Positions 55,218 through 64,000 are shown, numbered from the stretch's first letter. The stretch is DNA of 64,000 nucleotides from Rhizobium sp. 9140 (GCF_900067135.1 NZ_FJUR01000001.1:1553501-1617500); one strand, 5' to 3'. Translations and numbers: made by a program. The notes: generated by a model from the letters alone, not told the origin.

Positions 55218-55703
55218 TCAGATCTGCTCCAGCATCGTCGCTGCCGACGACACCGTCGCCTGTCCCGGGCTTTCCTCGATATTCAGCGTCTTCACCACGC
55301 CGTCGTCCACCAGCATAGAGTAACGCTTGGAGCGCACGCCGAGCGTGCCGGCCGAGAGGTCGATATCCAGTCCGAGCGCCTTGGTGAAGCTCGCGTCCCA
55401 ATCGGAGAGGAAGTGGATCTTGTCCATGCCGCCCGAGGCCGTGGCCCAGGCGCCCATGACGTGGATGTCGTTGACGGCGACCACGGCGATGTCGTCGATG
55501 CCGCGCGCGAGAATGGCGTCGCGGTTTTCAAGGTAGCCGGGCAGGTGGTTGAGCGAGCAGGTGGGCGTGAAGGCGCCGGGGACGCCGAAGATCACGACGC
55601 GCTTGCCGGAAAAAAGAGCGTCCGTGGTCACTTCCACAGGGCCGTCCACGGTCTTTTCCTTGAAGGTCGCGGATGGAATCTTGTCGCCGATCGAAATGGT
55701 CAA
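55218..55703 (-). CDS. Peroxiredoxin 5-type thiol peroxidase
   Basis: The 161-residue protein has GVPGAFTPTCSLNHLPGY with the peroxidatic cysteine, VNDIHVMGAWA and the RSKRYSMLVDDG segment typical of atypical 2-Cys/Prx5 (AhpC/TSA-like, peroxiredoxin Q/5) enzymes. No second cysteine is visible, so it probably works as a 1-Cys form reduced by glutathione/glutaredoxin. It should reduce hydrogen and organic peroxides in the cytoplasm. Confidence 0.92.
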   Translation of the reverse strand: MTISIGDKIPSATFKEKTVDGPVEVTTDALFSGKRVVIFGVPGAFTPTCSLNHLPGYLENRDAILARGIDDIAVVAVNDIHVMGAWATASGGMDKIHFLSDWDASFTKALGLDIDLSAGTLGVRSKRYSMLVDDGVVKTLNIEESPGQATVSSAATMLEQI

Positions 55704-55826
55704 AGGGAAGGTCCTTGCTTTATGGAATGGGCTTCAGAAATCAGGCTCTGATGACGGCGCGGAGCACACGTGGCGCTCCGTGGAAAATCCGTGCGCCGGA
55801 CGGGCGCAGACCAAGGATATAGATTC

Positions 55827-56741
55827 TCAGGGCTTGAAGACAAGCGGCGTTTCGATAGCTCGGGCCTCCGTTCCGATCCTCACCCCGATCGTCGCGCGGA
55901 TCGCGCCGTCGGCCGGCACGCCGACGGCTTTCGGCGGGAGTTTCGCAACGATGCGCACGTGCGTCAGGCCATCCGCCGCAATCGGGCTGCCTGCGGGGTG
56001 CCGGCTGCCTGCGGGATGAAAGACATAGCCTGTGGGTGCCGCAAGGAAGATATCCGACAGGGTCGCATCGGCCGGCAGTTTCAGCGCGAGCGTGATCTCA
56101 TGCGTCTCCGCGTCGAAGGTGGCCTTCGTCACGTTGAAATCCGCTGTCGGAGCAACGGGCAAAGCGGCGAAGGCGGCCCGCACGCGCGCGGTATCCAGCG
56201 CATTGTCGGGTGCGCCGACCGGAAGCTCAAGGTCGAGTTCCGCCTGCACGGGGATGCAGATGCTCTTGCAGATGCCGAGGAAGACGGAGGCTTCCAGCGT
56301 CAGATCCTTGCTGGCATCGCTCCGGAGCAGGAGCGGGAAGGATACGGGCCGGTCGTAGCCGGTATAGTCGAGATCGCCCTCCGCAAACCGCTTGGGCACC
56401 GGCAGCCTCAGGCCGGAATAGACGAGGTTCCCGGCGCCCGGTCCCTTCGCCGTGACCGTCACCTCCGGCGGAATGCCGCTTGAGCCCGGGTCCGTCCAGT
56501 AGGTCCGCCAGCCCGGCTCCAGCCGGATTTCCAGCATGGCCGGCAAGCTTCCATCGGCCTGAGGCGCGCCGGTGACCAGTCGGATCCCGCCGCCGACGGT
56601 CTCCACCCAGGCGCTGCGGGCGGCAAAGGCCGTGTTGCCTGCTGCCGCACACGCGAAAAAAAACACGGTGGCCAGGGTTGCCACGCGTGCCGAAAACGTC
56701 AAACTCTGCGGTGTGAGGCGTTCGATCATGAGCAAAGCCAT
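55827..56741 (-). CDS. Secreted protein with DsbD N-terminal-like domain
   Basis: The 304-residue product has a signal peptide (LTFSARVATLATVFFFACAAAG...) and a periplasmic domain like the N-terminal region of DsbD/ScsB: EIRLEPGWRTYWTDPGSSGIPPE, GYDRPVSFPLL, and ASVFLGICKSICIPVQAEL with a cysteine pair. It probably takes part in periplasmic thiol/disulfide exchange. The transmembrane and thioredoxin parts of DsbD are absent, so a partner would be needed. The frame runs on to 57659 antisense to yqgE; ATG 56741 or 56729 is the likely start. Confidence 0.78.
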   Translation of the reverse strand: MALLMIERLTPQSLTFSARVATLATVFFFACAAAGNTAFAARSAWVETVGGGIRLVTGAPQADGSLPAMLEIRLEPGWRTYWTDPGSSGIPPEVTVTAKGPGAGNLVYSGLRLPVPKRFAEGDLDYTGYDRPVSFPLLLRSDASKDLTLEASVFLGICKSICIPVQAELDLELPVGAPDNALDTARVRAAFAALPVAPTADFNVTKATFDAETHEITLALKLPADATLSDIFLAAPTGYVFHPAGSRHPAGSPIAADGLTHVRIVAKLPPKAVGVPADGAIRATIGVRIGTEARAIETPLVFKP

Positions 56742-56802
56742 AGCGGTTTTGGCAGGGTCGGAGAAGATCGGCAGGATGCGGCGGCTCGGAATGTCGTGCA
56801 AC

Positions 56803-56860
56803 TTTTCTTGAATGCGCGATTTTTCTTGAATGCGCGATGCAACGATCGACCCGGGTCGAT
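56803..56860. repeat. 18-bp tandem duplication followed by a perfect palindrome
   Basis: TTTTCTTGAATGCGCGAT occurs twice back to back (56803-56820 and 56821-56838). A perfect 16-bp palindrome ATCGACCCGGGTCGAT follows at 56845-56860, flanked by CGATCG on both sides. It lies in the 258-bp divergent region between the DsbD-N-like gene and yqgE. Confidence 0.8.
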
Positions 56861-56999
56861 GGAACGATCGGCGGAGCATCGGCTTCGACACGTGTGATGG
56901 CCGAACCGTCATCCCCAAGGTTACCCGCATCCGGAAACCATAAAATGGCAGGCATCGAAAAGGCGGGACAGACCTCAACCGGAACAAGGGCAAAGCACC

Positions 57000-57602
57000 A
57001 TGATGGCGACATTCCAGAAAAACCGTGAACGGGGCATGCTGGACGGGCAGTTCCTGATTGCCATGCCCGGCATGGTCGATAGCAATTTCGCCCGTACGGT
57101 CATCTTCGTCTGCGCGCATTCCGACGACGGTGCGATGGGCTTCATTCTGAACCGCCCGCAGCAGCTCACCTTTCCCGACGTTCTTCTCCACCTCGAAATC
57201 GTCGATCGCCTTCAGGCGATCCGGCTGCCGGAGCGGACGCGGGCGTTCCAGATCCAGACCGGTGGACCGGTCGAGACCGGCCGCGGCTTCGTGCTCCACT
57301 CCGACGATTACCTGAGCGAATCGAGCATCCCTGTCAGCGACGATATCTGCCTGACCGCCACGCTCGACATCGTTCGCGCCATCTTCCGTGGCGCGGGGCC
57401 GTCCCGCGCGATGATGATGCTCGGCTATGCCGGCTGGGGTGCCGGCCAGCTGGAGGCCGAGATCGCCAACAATGGCTGGCTGACCTGCGCGGCCAACGAG
57501 GACCTGATCTTCGATCGCGACCTCGGCGACAAGTACGACCGGACCCTGGCCGCAATGGGCGTCGCCCCCGCCATGCTCTCGATGACGGCCGGCCACGCGT
57601 AA
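57000..57602 (+). CDS. YqgE/AlgH family protein (DUF179)
   Basis: The 200-residue protein shows the YqgE/AlgH signatures [20 protein letters not shown] near the N-terminus, [10 protein letters not shown], and [18 protein letters not shown]. The precise role of the family is unresolved (linked to alginate regulation in Pseudomonas and to the yqgF locus). ATG 57000 has AAGGG nine bases upstream. Confidence 0.93.
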   Translation: MMATFQKNRERGMLDGQFLIAMPGMVDSNFARTVIFVCAHSDDGAMGFILNRPQQLTFPDVLLHLEIVDRLQAIRLPERTRAFQIQTGGPVETGRGFVLHSDDYLSESSIPVSDDICLTATLDIVRAIFRGAGPSRAMMMLGYAGWGAGQLEAEIANNGWLTCAANEDLIFDRDLGDKYDRTLAAMGVAPAMLSMTAGHA

Positions 57603-57760
57603 CCGGCACGCGTGAGAGAAGGCCCCGCGCGCCTTCGGCGAGGCGCTGCGTTTTCTCATTTCCTTATGAACAAATCGCGGAACATTTTGTCTGACACCCC
57701 GTTTTCAAGGCAAGCGGCACAGCAATAAAGCAGCCGCCTCAGTGACAGGGAGTTACGCAC

Positions 57761-57952
57761 ATGGGTAGCATTTCCGACAAGGTATCCGGTCTCGCCAACG
57801 AAGCAGCAGGCAACGTCAAGCAGGGCGTCGGCAAGATGACCGACAACGAGCGTCTGCAGGCCGAAGGCAAGGCGCAGGAAGTCAAGGGCGAAGTCCAGCA
57901 GGCATCCGGCAAAGCCAAGGACACCGTCAAGGGTGCCGTCGATCGCCTGTAA
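57761..57952 (+). CDS. CsbD family stress-response protein
   Basis: A 63-residue, highly charged helical protein ([25 protein letters not shown]..., [22 protein letters not shown]) matching the CsbD family, small proteins often induced by general stress. The sequence is two related ~22-residue amphipathic repeats. GGGAGTTACGCAC precedes the ATG. A terminator-like hairpin follows at 58040. Confidence 0.92.
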   Translation: MGSISDKVSGLANEAAGNVKQGVGKMTDNERLQAEGKAQEVKGEVQQASGKAKDTVKGAVDRL

Positions 57953-58039
57953 CAAAGTTTTGCTACGGCTCTGTCCGTGGCGATCAGGTGCGCAACCGTT
58001 GCCGTCCTGACGGGTTCAACTGGATGGCGACGTGCGCCG

Positions 58040-58075
58040 AATGCCCGCTGTGCCTCGTGCCGGCGGGCATTTCCT
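58040..58075 (+). terminator. Hairpin terminator downstream of the CsbD gene
   Basis: AATGCCCGC (58040-58048) pairs with GCGGGCATT (58063-58071), followed by TTCC. It is ~90 bp after the CsbD stop. Confidence 0.6.
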
Positions 58076-58232
58076 CGTTTGGTCGTCCGTGATGGCGACC
58101 TGTCGAAGGCGCGTGTCGCTTTCGGCGGCATAGTATGTAGGGTAGCGAAAACAGTGCGTTCTGAAGAATGCCGGGGCTGCCGAGCCACAACAAACAGATG
58201 CCGTCCACGGGGATGGCCAGGGACGAACGACC

Positions 58233-59348
58233 ATGAAGCTCTTTACGTGCAGCAATTGCGGAAATTCCGTACATTTCGACAACCGAACCTGCGTGAATTG
58301 CGGATCGCGCCTCGGTTTCGAAACGGAGTCCCTGAGCATGAAGGCGCTGGCCCCGGCCGGCGGCGATCAGTGGACCGTGATCGGCAAGACGGATACGGCC
58401 GTGCGCTTCTGCGCCAATGCGATGAATGACATCTGCAACTGGCTCGTCCCCGCAGGTAGCCAGAACACCTATTGTGTGGCGTGCAGCTACAACCACATTG
58501 TGCCTGTGACCGACAATGCGGAAGGCGTCCAGCGCTGGCAGAAGATCAGCCAAGCGCAACGCCATCTGTTCTACTCGATCCTGCGCTGGAATCTCCCGCG
58601 CCCGGGTCGCGATGTAGATCCGCAGGGCGGTCTGGTCTTCGATTTCCTCGCCGACGAGGTCGATTCCAATGGCAACGTCATTCAGGCGGCGATGACCGGC
58701 CACGAGGACGGCCTGATCAGCCTGCGCGCTGCCGAAGCCGACGATGCGACCCGCGAAAGCATCCGCGTCTCCATGGGCGAGCCCTATCGCACCCTGCTCG
58801 GCCATTTCCGCCACGAGATCGGCCATTTCTACTTCGCCCAGCTCTGCCGCGACGAAGAGACGCTGGCCGAAGCCCGCGCCCTCTTTGGCGACGAGCGCGA
58901 GGATTATGCGGCAGCCCTGCAGCGCAACTACGAGCAAGGCCCGCCGGCCGACTGGCAGAACCGCTTCATCTCGACCTATGCCAGCTGCCACCCCTCGGAA
59001 GATTTCGCCGAATGCTGGGCGCATTTCTTCCACATCGTCGATACGCTGGAAACCGCCCGCGCCTTCGGCCTCTCCACCGATCCCCGCCGCCACCAGGAGA
59101 TGGCCGCCGAAGTCGATTTCGATCCCTATAACGCCCAGGATTCGCAGACCCTGGTCGATGCCTGGGTGCCGCTCAGCGTTGCGCTGAACAGCATCCAGCG
59201 TTCCATGGGCCAGACCGACAGCTACCCCTTCGTGCTGTCGATCCCCGTGGTCCAGAAGCTGGAGTTCCTCAACCGGCTGATCCACAAGGCCGGGCAGGGG
59301 AACGTCAATATGGCGGCGCAGCCAGTGCAGACGCCCGCTGCGGCCTGA
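58233..59348 (+). CDS. Zinc-ribbon, putative zinc metallopeptidase (DUF2248/Mx type)
   Basis: The 371-residue protein starts with a zinc ribbon (CSNCGNSVHF...CVNCGSRLGF), has further cysteines (TYCVACSYNH) and carries FRHEIGHFYF, an HExxH-like metalloprotease motif near residue 194, with a downstream DFAECWAHFFH region that could supply the third ligand. This is the domain order of zinc-binding metallopeptidase family proteins of unknown substrate. Cytoplasmic; no signal peptide. A terminator follows at 59372. Confidence 0.82.
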   Translation: MKLFTCSNCGNSVHFDNRTCVNCGSRLGFETESLSMKALAPAGGDQWTVIGKTDTAVRFCANAMNDICNWLVPAGSQNTYCVACSYNHIVPVTDNAEGVQRWQKISQAQRHLFYSILRWNLPRPGRDVDPQGGLVFDFLADEVDSNGNVIQAAMTGHEDGLISLRAAEADDATRESIRVSMGEPYRTLLGHFRHEIGHFYFAQLCRDEETLAEARALFGDEREDYAAALQRNYEQGPPADWQNRFISTYASCHPSEDFAECWAHFFHIVDTLETARAFGLSTDPRRHQEMAAEVDFDPYNAQDSQTLVDAWVPLSVALNSIQRSMGQTDSYPFVLSIPVVQKLEFLNRLIHKAGQGNVNMAAQPVQTPAAA

Positions 59349-59371
59349 AGCTTTCAGGTCCGGAGTCTGAA

Positions 59372-59405
59372 GCGCCCTTCCCTGGAAAAGGAGGGGCGTT
59401 TTTCG
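59372..59405 (+). terminator. Rho-independent terminator after the metallopeptidase gene
   Basis: GCGCCCTTCC pairs with GGAGGGGC (one bulge) across an AAAA-containing loop, followed by GTTTTTCGTTT. It is ~24 bp after the stop codon. Confidence 0.7.
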
Positions 59406-59437
59406 TTTCGGGGTGATCGTGCAGCGTTGTGGTAGGG

Positions 59438-59575
59438 CAGCCCCTCACCCTAACCCTCTCCCCGCCTGGCGGGGAGAGGGGACGCCGCTGCGATCATGTG
59501 GCAGGGGCAGGGGATTGCCTGTGGCCCCTTCTCCCCGCCCGCGGGGAGAAGGTCGCGGCAGCGGGATGAGGGGCT
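59438..59575. repeat. Compound palindromic intergenic repeat
   Basis: Two hairpins lie in tandem: CCCTCTCCCCGCC/GGCGGGGAGAGGG (59455-59480) and CCTTCTCCCCGC/GCGGGGAGAAGG (59527-59552). Both are enclosed by GCCCCTCA at the left and TGAGGGGC at the right. The style is that of the other intergenic palindromes in the window. Confidence 0.75.
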
Positions 59576-59586
59576 TCCCGCGCGCC

Positions 59587-62505
59587 TCAAGCCCGCTTCA
59601 TCAACGGAAACCGCTCCTTCAACAACCGCTGGATCAGATCCGATGAAATCGGCGGTCCGAACAGGAAGCTCTGGCCGTAGTGGCAGCCCATCTGCCCGAG
59701 CTGCATCGCGTCCTCCTCGGACTCGATACCTTCCGCCACCACCTGCATCTCAAGTTCGCGGGCCATGTTGATGACCGAGCGGAGCAGGATGGTGCGTTTG
59801 TCGCTTTCGTCCTTCACCAGCGCCTTGTCCATCTTGATCGTGTCGAAGGGGAAGCGCGTGAGGTAGGCGAGCGAGGAGTGGCCGGTGCCGAAGTCGTCCA
59901 GCGCCAGCTTCAGCCCGCTGTCGCGCAGCTTCTGGAGCACGAGCCGCGCCTGTTCCGGGTTCTCCATCATCAGCGACTCGGTCAGTTCCACCATCACCTG
60001 CGACGGGTTGCAGCGATTCTTGTGGAGGATGGCGCGGATATCGTCGTGGAGATCGTTGTTGAGCAACTGGCCGCTCGACAGATTGACAGATACGAAAATC
60101 GGCAGCTGACCGGTTTGGATCTGCCACTCGCCGAGATCGCTCGTCGCCCGCTCGAAGGCAAAAAGGCCGAGCTGGTTGATGACCTCGGAACTCTCGGCGA
60201 TGGGAATGAACTCGGAGGGCGGTATGCTGCCGCGCTTTGGGTGGTCCCAGCGCATCAGCGCTTCGAAGCCGGCGATTTCCGCATCGTTCAGCCGCACGAT
60301 CGGCTGGTAGACGAGGCTGAGCTCGTTGCGCTCGATGGCGCGGCGAAGGTCGGTTTCGAGTTGAAGGCGGTCCGTGCCGGAGGTGCGGAAGGCCGGGCGA
60401 TAGGGCTCCACACGGTTGCCGCCGGCCTTCTTGGCGCGGAACATGGCAAGCTCCGCGTCGTCCAGCAAGCCGGCCGCGCTCTGGCTCTGGTCCACCCAGG
60501 AGACGAGGCCGACGGAGGCGGTGAGGCTGATCTCGCGATTGCCGAAGCTGATCGGAACCATGATCGCGCGGCTGACGGCCTCGGCGAAATCCGCCACCTT
60601 GGCGGGGTCGCGCTCCGAGATCAGGATCAGGCCGAACTGGTCGCCGCTGAGCCGCGCCAGCGTATCCTGAGGCTTCAACAGCCGCCGCAGCCGCCGCGTC
60701 AGAGCGATCAGGATGTTGTCGCCGGCCGCGATCCCCAGCACGTCGTTGACGTTCTGCTTGTAGCGGTCGATGTCGATGGCGATCACGGTCGGGCGCACGC
60801 CGTTCGCACCCGGCGCCAGCGCCAGGATCGATTGCAGCCGGTCGAGGAAGATCTGACGGTTCGGCAGGCCGGTCAGGTTGTCGTGGAGCGCGTCGTGCAG
60901 CAGCCGGTCGAGCGAATTGCGCTGCTCGGTGATATCCACCAGCGTGCCGACGCAGCGGATGATCTCGCCGTTCGAGCCCAGCACCGGCCGCGCGCGGATC
61001 GACAGCCAGTGATAATGCCCGTCTTCGGCGCGAATGCGGAAATCATGGTTGAGCCGGCCGCGACGGTGTTCGAGCAGGATGTCGAGCGTCGCGCGGAAGC
61101 GATCGCGATCGTCGGGGTGCAGCCGCGGCAGCCAGTTGCGCGCAGGCCCGTGCATCGCGCCCGGCGTCAGGCCCAGCTGCTGCGACACGTCGGGGATGGT
61201 CACCACCCGGTCGCGCGCCACGTCCCAGTCCCACACGGTATCGCCCGAGCCGGTCAGCGCCAGCGACTGGCGTTCGAGGTCGGAGAACAGGCCCTGGCTG
61301 TAGGCACCGCCGGCAAAGGCATGCTGCATGACCGTGAAGCCGATCAGCAGCACGATCAGCACGAGCCCGCCGCCAAGCGCTGGCTGGACGATATCGTTGG
61401 AAAGCCGCCCCGTCACCGTCAGCCAGGCTCCGAACAGCCAGACGAGCGTCAGCAGCCAGGCGGGAACGAGCAGGATCGCGCGGTCGTAGCGGTTGAGCCC
61501 GAGATAGGCGATGAGAATGATACCGACGGTTCCCGTCAGCGCAAAGGAAATGCGCGCGATGCCGGCCGCAATCGCCGGGTCGTAGATCGCCACGCCGAAG
61601 AGCAGGCCGAGGCCGAGGATCCAGGCGAGCGTCGCATAGGACAGGTGCTGGTGCCAGCGATTGAGGTTGAGATAGGTGAAGAGGAAGATGACGAGGCCGG
61701 CGGCGAGAAACACCTCCGTTCCCGCCCGCCATATTCGCTCGTCTCCCGCGGTGATGGCGATCAGCTTGGACAGGAAGCCGAAATCGACGCAGATATAGGC
61801 GAGCACCGCCCAGGCGAGCGCGGCCGTCGCCGGCAGCATGGAGGTGCCCTTGACGACGAAAAGGATGGTCAGGAACACCGCCAGCAGGCCGGCAATGCCG
61901 AGCACGATGCCGCGATAGAGCGTGAAGGCGTTGACCGTGTCCTTGTAGGCGTCCGGCTCCCAGAGGTACATCTGCGGCAGGTCGGGCGTCGCAAGCTCGG
62001 CGACGAAGGTGATGACCGAGCCCGGATTGAGCGTAATGCGGAAGACGTCCGCTTCTTCGCTCGGCTGCCGGTCGAGCGCGAAGCCTTCGGACGGCGTAAT
62101 GGAGAGGATGCGCTGCGAGCCGAGGTCGGGCCAGAAGATCTTGGAATTGACCAGCCGGAAATGCGGCGCGACGATCACGCGCTCCAGCTGCTCTTCCGAC
62201 ACGTTGGCAAGCGCGAAGACGGCCCAATCGCCCTGATGATTGTCGGCACTGGAGCGCACCTCGATGCGCCGCACGATGCCGTCGGTGCCGGGCGCGGTGG
62301 AAACCTGAAAGGCCTCGCCCCGGCCGGTATAGATCTCGGTCGTCGCGGTCAGGTCGAGCGCGGTATCCTCGCGCGAGATCTTCACGGGCTCGATGGCATG
62401 GGCAAGACCCGCGCCGAGCCACATCATCGCAAGAACCAGTGCCAGCATCAGCCCGGGCAGCCTGCGGATCGACGGCAAAAGCGTCGTACGGAAGGGGTGG
62501 GTCAC
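59587..62505 (-). CDS. Seven-helix membrane sensor with PAS, degenerate GGDEF and EAL domains
   Basis: The 972-residue protein has a signal peptide, an extracytoplasmic domain, seven transmembrane helices (residues ~195-395), a PAS domain (~420-535), a GGDEF domain and an EAL domain. The seven-helix part resembles 7TMR-DISM sensors. The GGDEF motif reads SGDQF (near residue 621), losing the essential Glu, so cyclase activity is unlikely. EAL is intact (FEALMRWDH near 748; DDFGTGHSS; AEGIESEED), so it should act mainly as a c-di-GMP phosphodiesterase. Its GTG start overlaps the stop of the upstream acetyltransferase gene (GTGA). Confidence 0.92.
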   Translation of the reverse strand: MTHPFRTTLLPSIRRLPGLMLALVLAMMWLGAGLAHAIEPVKISREDTALDLTATTEIYTGRGEAFQVSTAPGTDGIVRRIEVRSSADNHQGDWAVFALANVSEEQLERVIVAPHFRLVNSKIFWPDLGSQRILSITPSEGFALDRQPSEEADVFRITLNPGSVITFVAELATPDLPQMYLWEPDAYKDTVNAFTLYRGIVLGIAGLLAVFLTILFVVKGTSMLPATAALAWAVLAYICVDFGFLSKLIAITAGDERIWRAGTEVFLAAGLVIFLFTYLNLNRWHQHLSYATLAWILGLGLLFGVAIYDPAIAAGIARISFALTGTVGIILIAYLGLNRYDRAILLVPAWLLTLVWLFGAWLTVTGRLSNDIVQPALGGGLVLIVLLIGFTVMQHAFAGGAYSQGLFSDLERQSLALTGSGDTVWDWDVARDRVVTIPDVSQQLGLTPGAMHGPARNWLPRLHPDDRDRFRATLDILLEHRRGRLNHDFRIRAEDGHYHWLSIRARPVLGSNGEIIRCVGTLVDITEQRNSLDRLLHDALHDNLTGLPNRQIFLDRLQSILALAPGANGVRPTVIAIDIDRYKQNVNDVLGIAAGDNILIALTRRLRRLLKPQDTLARLSGDQFGLILISERDPAKVADFAEAVSRAIMVPISFGNREISLTASVGLVSWVDQSQSAAGLLDDAELAMFRAKKAGGNRVEPYRPAFRTSGTDRLQLETDLRRAIERNELSLVYQPIVRLNDAEIAGFEALMRWDHPKRGSIPPSEFIPIAESSEVINQLGLFAFERATSDLGEWQIQTGQLPIFVSVNLSSGQLLNNDLHDDIRAILHKNRCNPSQVMVELTESLMMENPEQARLVLQKLRDSGLKLALDDFGTGHSSLAYLTRFPFDTIKMDKALVKDESDKRTILLRSVINMARELEMQVVAEGIESEEDAMQLGQMGCHYGQSFLFGPPISSDLIQRLLKERFPLMKRA

Positions 62506-63113
62506 TCGCTAGCAGTCCTGTTGGGCGCGATATCACGCGAAAGAAGGGAGAAGATCAGGTGGTCGCGCCACTGCCCATTGATCTTGAGATACTCACGCAG
62601 ATAGCCTTCACGATGAAAGCCGACCTTTTCAAGGAGCCTGATGCTCCTGTCGTTTTCCGGAATACAGGCTGCCTCGATACGGTGCAACTGAAGGGTCGAA
62701 AAGATGTAGGGGATGGAGAGCCTGACCGCCGCCGACATGTGGCCTTGGCCGGCGAAGCGCTCGCCCATCCAGTAGCCGATCATGCAGCATTGCGCGGCCC
62801 CCCGCCTGATATAGCCGATGGTGAGGCCGCCTAGCAGCGTCTCAGTGTCGCGCGCGAAAACGAAAAGGGGAATGGCCTGGCCGGAGTGGAATTCCTGCTC
62901 GCTTCGGATGGCGCGCGCGCGAAAGGCGCTTTCCGTCATCTCTTCCGCCCGCCAGGTCGGCTCCCACGGCTCGAGAAAGGGCCGGCTTTCCCGGCGCAGC
63001 GCGAACCATTGACGATAGTCGGCGCCGCGCGGCAAACGCAAAAGATGCGTGTCGCTCTCGATCCTGACCGGGTCCGGCTGCCGTGACAGAAACCGAAACA
63101 CCGATCGTGTCAT
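62502..63113 (-). CDS. GNAT acetyltransferase, RimJ/RimL type
   Basis: The 203-residue protein has the RimJ/RimL pattern: FLEPWEPTWRAEEMT, CMIGYWMGERFAGQGHMSAAV (acetyl-CoA loop), LHRIEAACIPENDRSIRLLEKVGFHREGYLREYLKINGQW (split here into conserved pieces) and DHLIFSLL. It probably acetylates an N-terminal alanine/serine of a ribosomal protein or another protein. It overlaps the GGDEF-EAL gene by four bases and lies 77 bp downstream of the M16 peptidase gene, so the three may be co-transcribed. Confidence 0.9.
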   Translation of the reverse strand: MTRSVFRFLSRQPDPVRIESDTHLLRLPRGADYRQWFALRRESRPFLEPWEPTWRAEEMTESAFRARAIRSEQEFHSGQAIPLFVFARDTETLLGGLTIGYIRRGAAQCCMIGYWMGERFAGQGHMSAAVRLSIPYIFSTLQLHRIEAACIPENDRSIRLLEKVGFHREGYLREYLKINGQWRDHLIFSLLSRDIAPNRTASE

Positions 63114-63190
63114 GAAAGCCTCCGCCGGGTCGTGAATAGGGCCGGGATCCCGAATAGGTTACGGCGCCGGCGCCAGGCCGGACCGGGGGT

Positions 63191-64000
63191 TCAGCCGTTT
63201 GCCGCCCGCGGCAGGGACGTCGCACGGGTGAGCCCGCCCATAATATCCGCCATGGGTGCCAGCTTGTCGACGGGGCCGATAGCCGACAGCGTCGGCACGG
63301 TTTCGAAGAACAGCCGTCCGGCAAGATCGGTCAGCCGCTCCACGGTGATACCGGACAGCCGGTCCATCAGCTCTTCGTTGGGGATGGGACGGCCGTAAAG
63401 CATCATCTGCCGGGCGATCTGGCCGGCGCGTGCGGCGGGGCTTTCCTGCCCCATCAACAGCTGCGCGCGGATCTGCGCGCGGGCGCGGTCGATTTCCTGT
63501 TGGTCGATATGATCCGCCGCCTTGCGCAGCTCCTCGATGATGACGGGCATCAGTTCGACAAGGTTCTCGCCACCGGTCGCGGCGTGGACGCCGAAGATGC
63601 CGGTATCGGAAAAGCCCCAATGGAACGCGTAGACCGAATAGCAGAGGCCACGATGCTCGCGCACTTCCTGAAAGAGCCGCGAGGACATGCCACCGCCCAG
63701 AATATTGGCGAGGATCTGCGAGCAATAGAAATCGCGGGCGTGATACGCCTTGCCCTCGAAACCGAGCAGGACCTGCGCATCCATCAGGTCGCGGTCCTCA
63801 CGGGTGTCGCCGCCGGTATAGCGGGCCTTTTCGAGCAGCGGCGCTTCCGCCGGCTGCTGCGGCAGGCTGGCGAAGCGTTCCTGCACCTGCGTCACGAAAG
63901 CATCGTGATCGACAGCGCCGGCGCCCACGACGAACATGCGGTCGGTGGTGTAATTGCGCCCGAGATAGGTGCGGATCTGGTCGGCCGAAAACGACATGAC
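63191..64000 (-). CDS. M16 family zinc peptidase, C-terminal part (5' end outside window)
   Basis: The frame is open to the end of the window; about 270 C-terminal residues are visible. They contain YTTDRMFVVGAGAVDHDAF, ILANILGGGMSSRLFQEVREHRGLCYSVYAF and the inactive-half features of the pitrilysin/mitochondrial processing peptidase-like family. The catalytic HxxEH motif would lie in the missing N-terminal part. The usual rhizobial neighbour is thrC, not visible here. Confidence 0.9.
   Translation of the reverse strand, partial: VMSFSADQIRTYLGRNYTTDRMFVVGAGAVDHDAFVTQVQERFASLPQQPAEAPLLEKARYTGGDTREDRDLMDAQVLLGFEGKAYHARDFYCSQILANILGGGMSSRLFQEVREHRGLCYSVYAFHWGFSDTGIFGVHAATGGENLVELMPVIIEELRKAADHIDQQEIDRARAQIRAQLLMGQESPAARAGQIARQMMLYGRPIPNEELMDRLSGITVERLTDLAGRLFFETVPTLSAIGPVDKLAPMADIMGGLTRATSLPRAANG

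Overview
The window is about 64 kb of GC-rich DNA (roughly 60-65% G+C by eye) from an alphaproteobacterial chromosome, most likely a member of the Rhizobiaceae (Rhizobium, Ensifer, Shinella or a close relative). The pointers are the rhizobial gene content (BA14K, DUF1217, DUF6101-like and HPE1-like proteins, a bioMNY biotin transporter, a CopD/HemJ-like protein beside ubiA) and the intergenic palindromic repeats. It is mostly ordinary housekeeping chromosome. I see no rRNA, tRNA, CRISPR array, transposase, integrase or phage gene.

Layout. 0-11 kb: tail of a DUF2207 membrane protein, glyS, a DUF523 protein, purD, a periplasmic polyamine-binding-like protein coupled to a membrane GGDEF-EAL enzyme, a CopD/HemJ-like protein and ubiA. 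11-22 kb: DUF6101-like protein, a six-repeat DUF1217 protein, an FAD-linked 2-hydroxyacid dehydrogenase, Sua5, a conserved rhizobial protein, then a cobalamin riboswitch heading a glycine-betaine monooxygenase-like pair (gbcA-gbcB), and a GH25 lysozyme. 22-29 kb: BA14K protein, CorA/ZntB transporter, acyl-CoA dehydrogenase with enoyl-CoA hydratase, a 346-bp unit repeated almost three times in tandem, and two RNA methyltransferases. 29-42 kb: dxs, amino acid permease, a carrier-thioesterase protein, xseB, an HDAC-like deacetylase, bioMNY, a YcaQ-like protein, a MntA/HepT-like pair, ribB and aroC. 42-64 kb: a second GGDEF-EAL protein, DUF1344, histidine phosphatase, fabI, J-domain protein, a lipoprotein, pdxH, polysaccharide deacetylase, DUF983-surf1-DUF1304-ispH-thrB-rnhA, peroxiredoxin, a DsbD-N-like protein, YqgE, CsbD, a zinc metallopeptidase, a third GGDEF-EAL protein, a GNAT acetyltransferase and a partial M16 peptidase.

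The least ordinary stretch is 26.3-27.3 kb. Each 346-bp unit has a sigma-70-like promoter on the + strand, a short predicted RNA with two hairpins whose stems change in a compensatory way between copies, and, on the - strand, a 29-codon reading frame with a good ribosome binding site that overlaps the RNA in antisense. The layout resembles tandem type I toxin-antitoxin loci such as E. coli ldr/rdl, but I recognise neither RNA nor peptide. Other items worth a look are the B12 riboswitch in front of betaine demethylation genes, the NspS/MbaA-like polyamine/c-di-GMP pair, a MntA/HepT pair in which both the AMPylating site and its target tyrosine appear lost, a carrier-thioesterase protein lacking the phosphopantetheine serine, and a low-GC in-frame insertion in glyS.

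All calls rest on reading the sequence and its translations; no database search was run. Starts were chosen from ribosome binding sites and family N-termini, and several are GTG or TTG.
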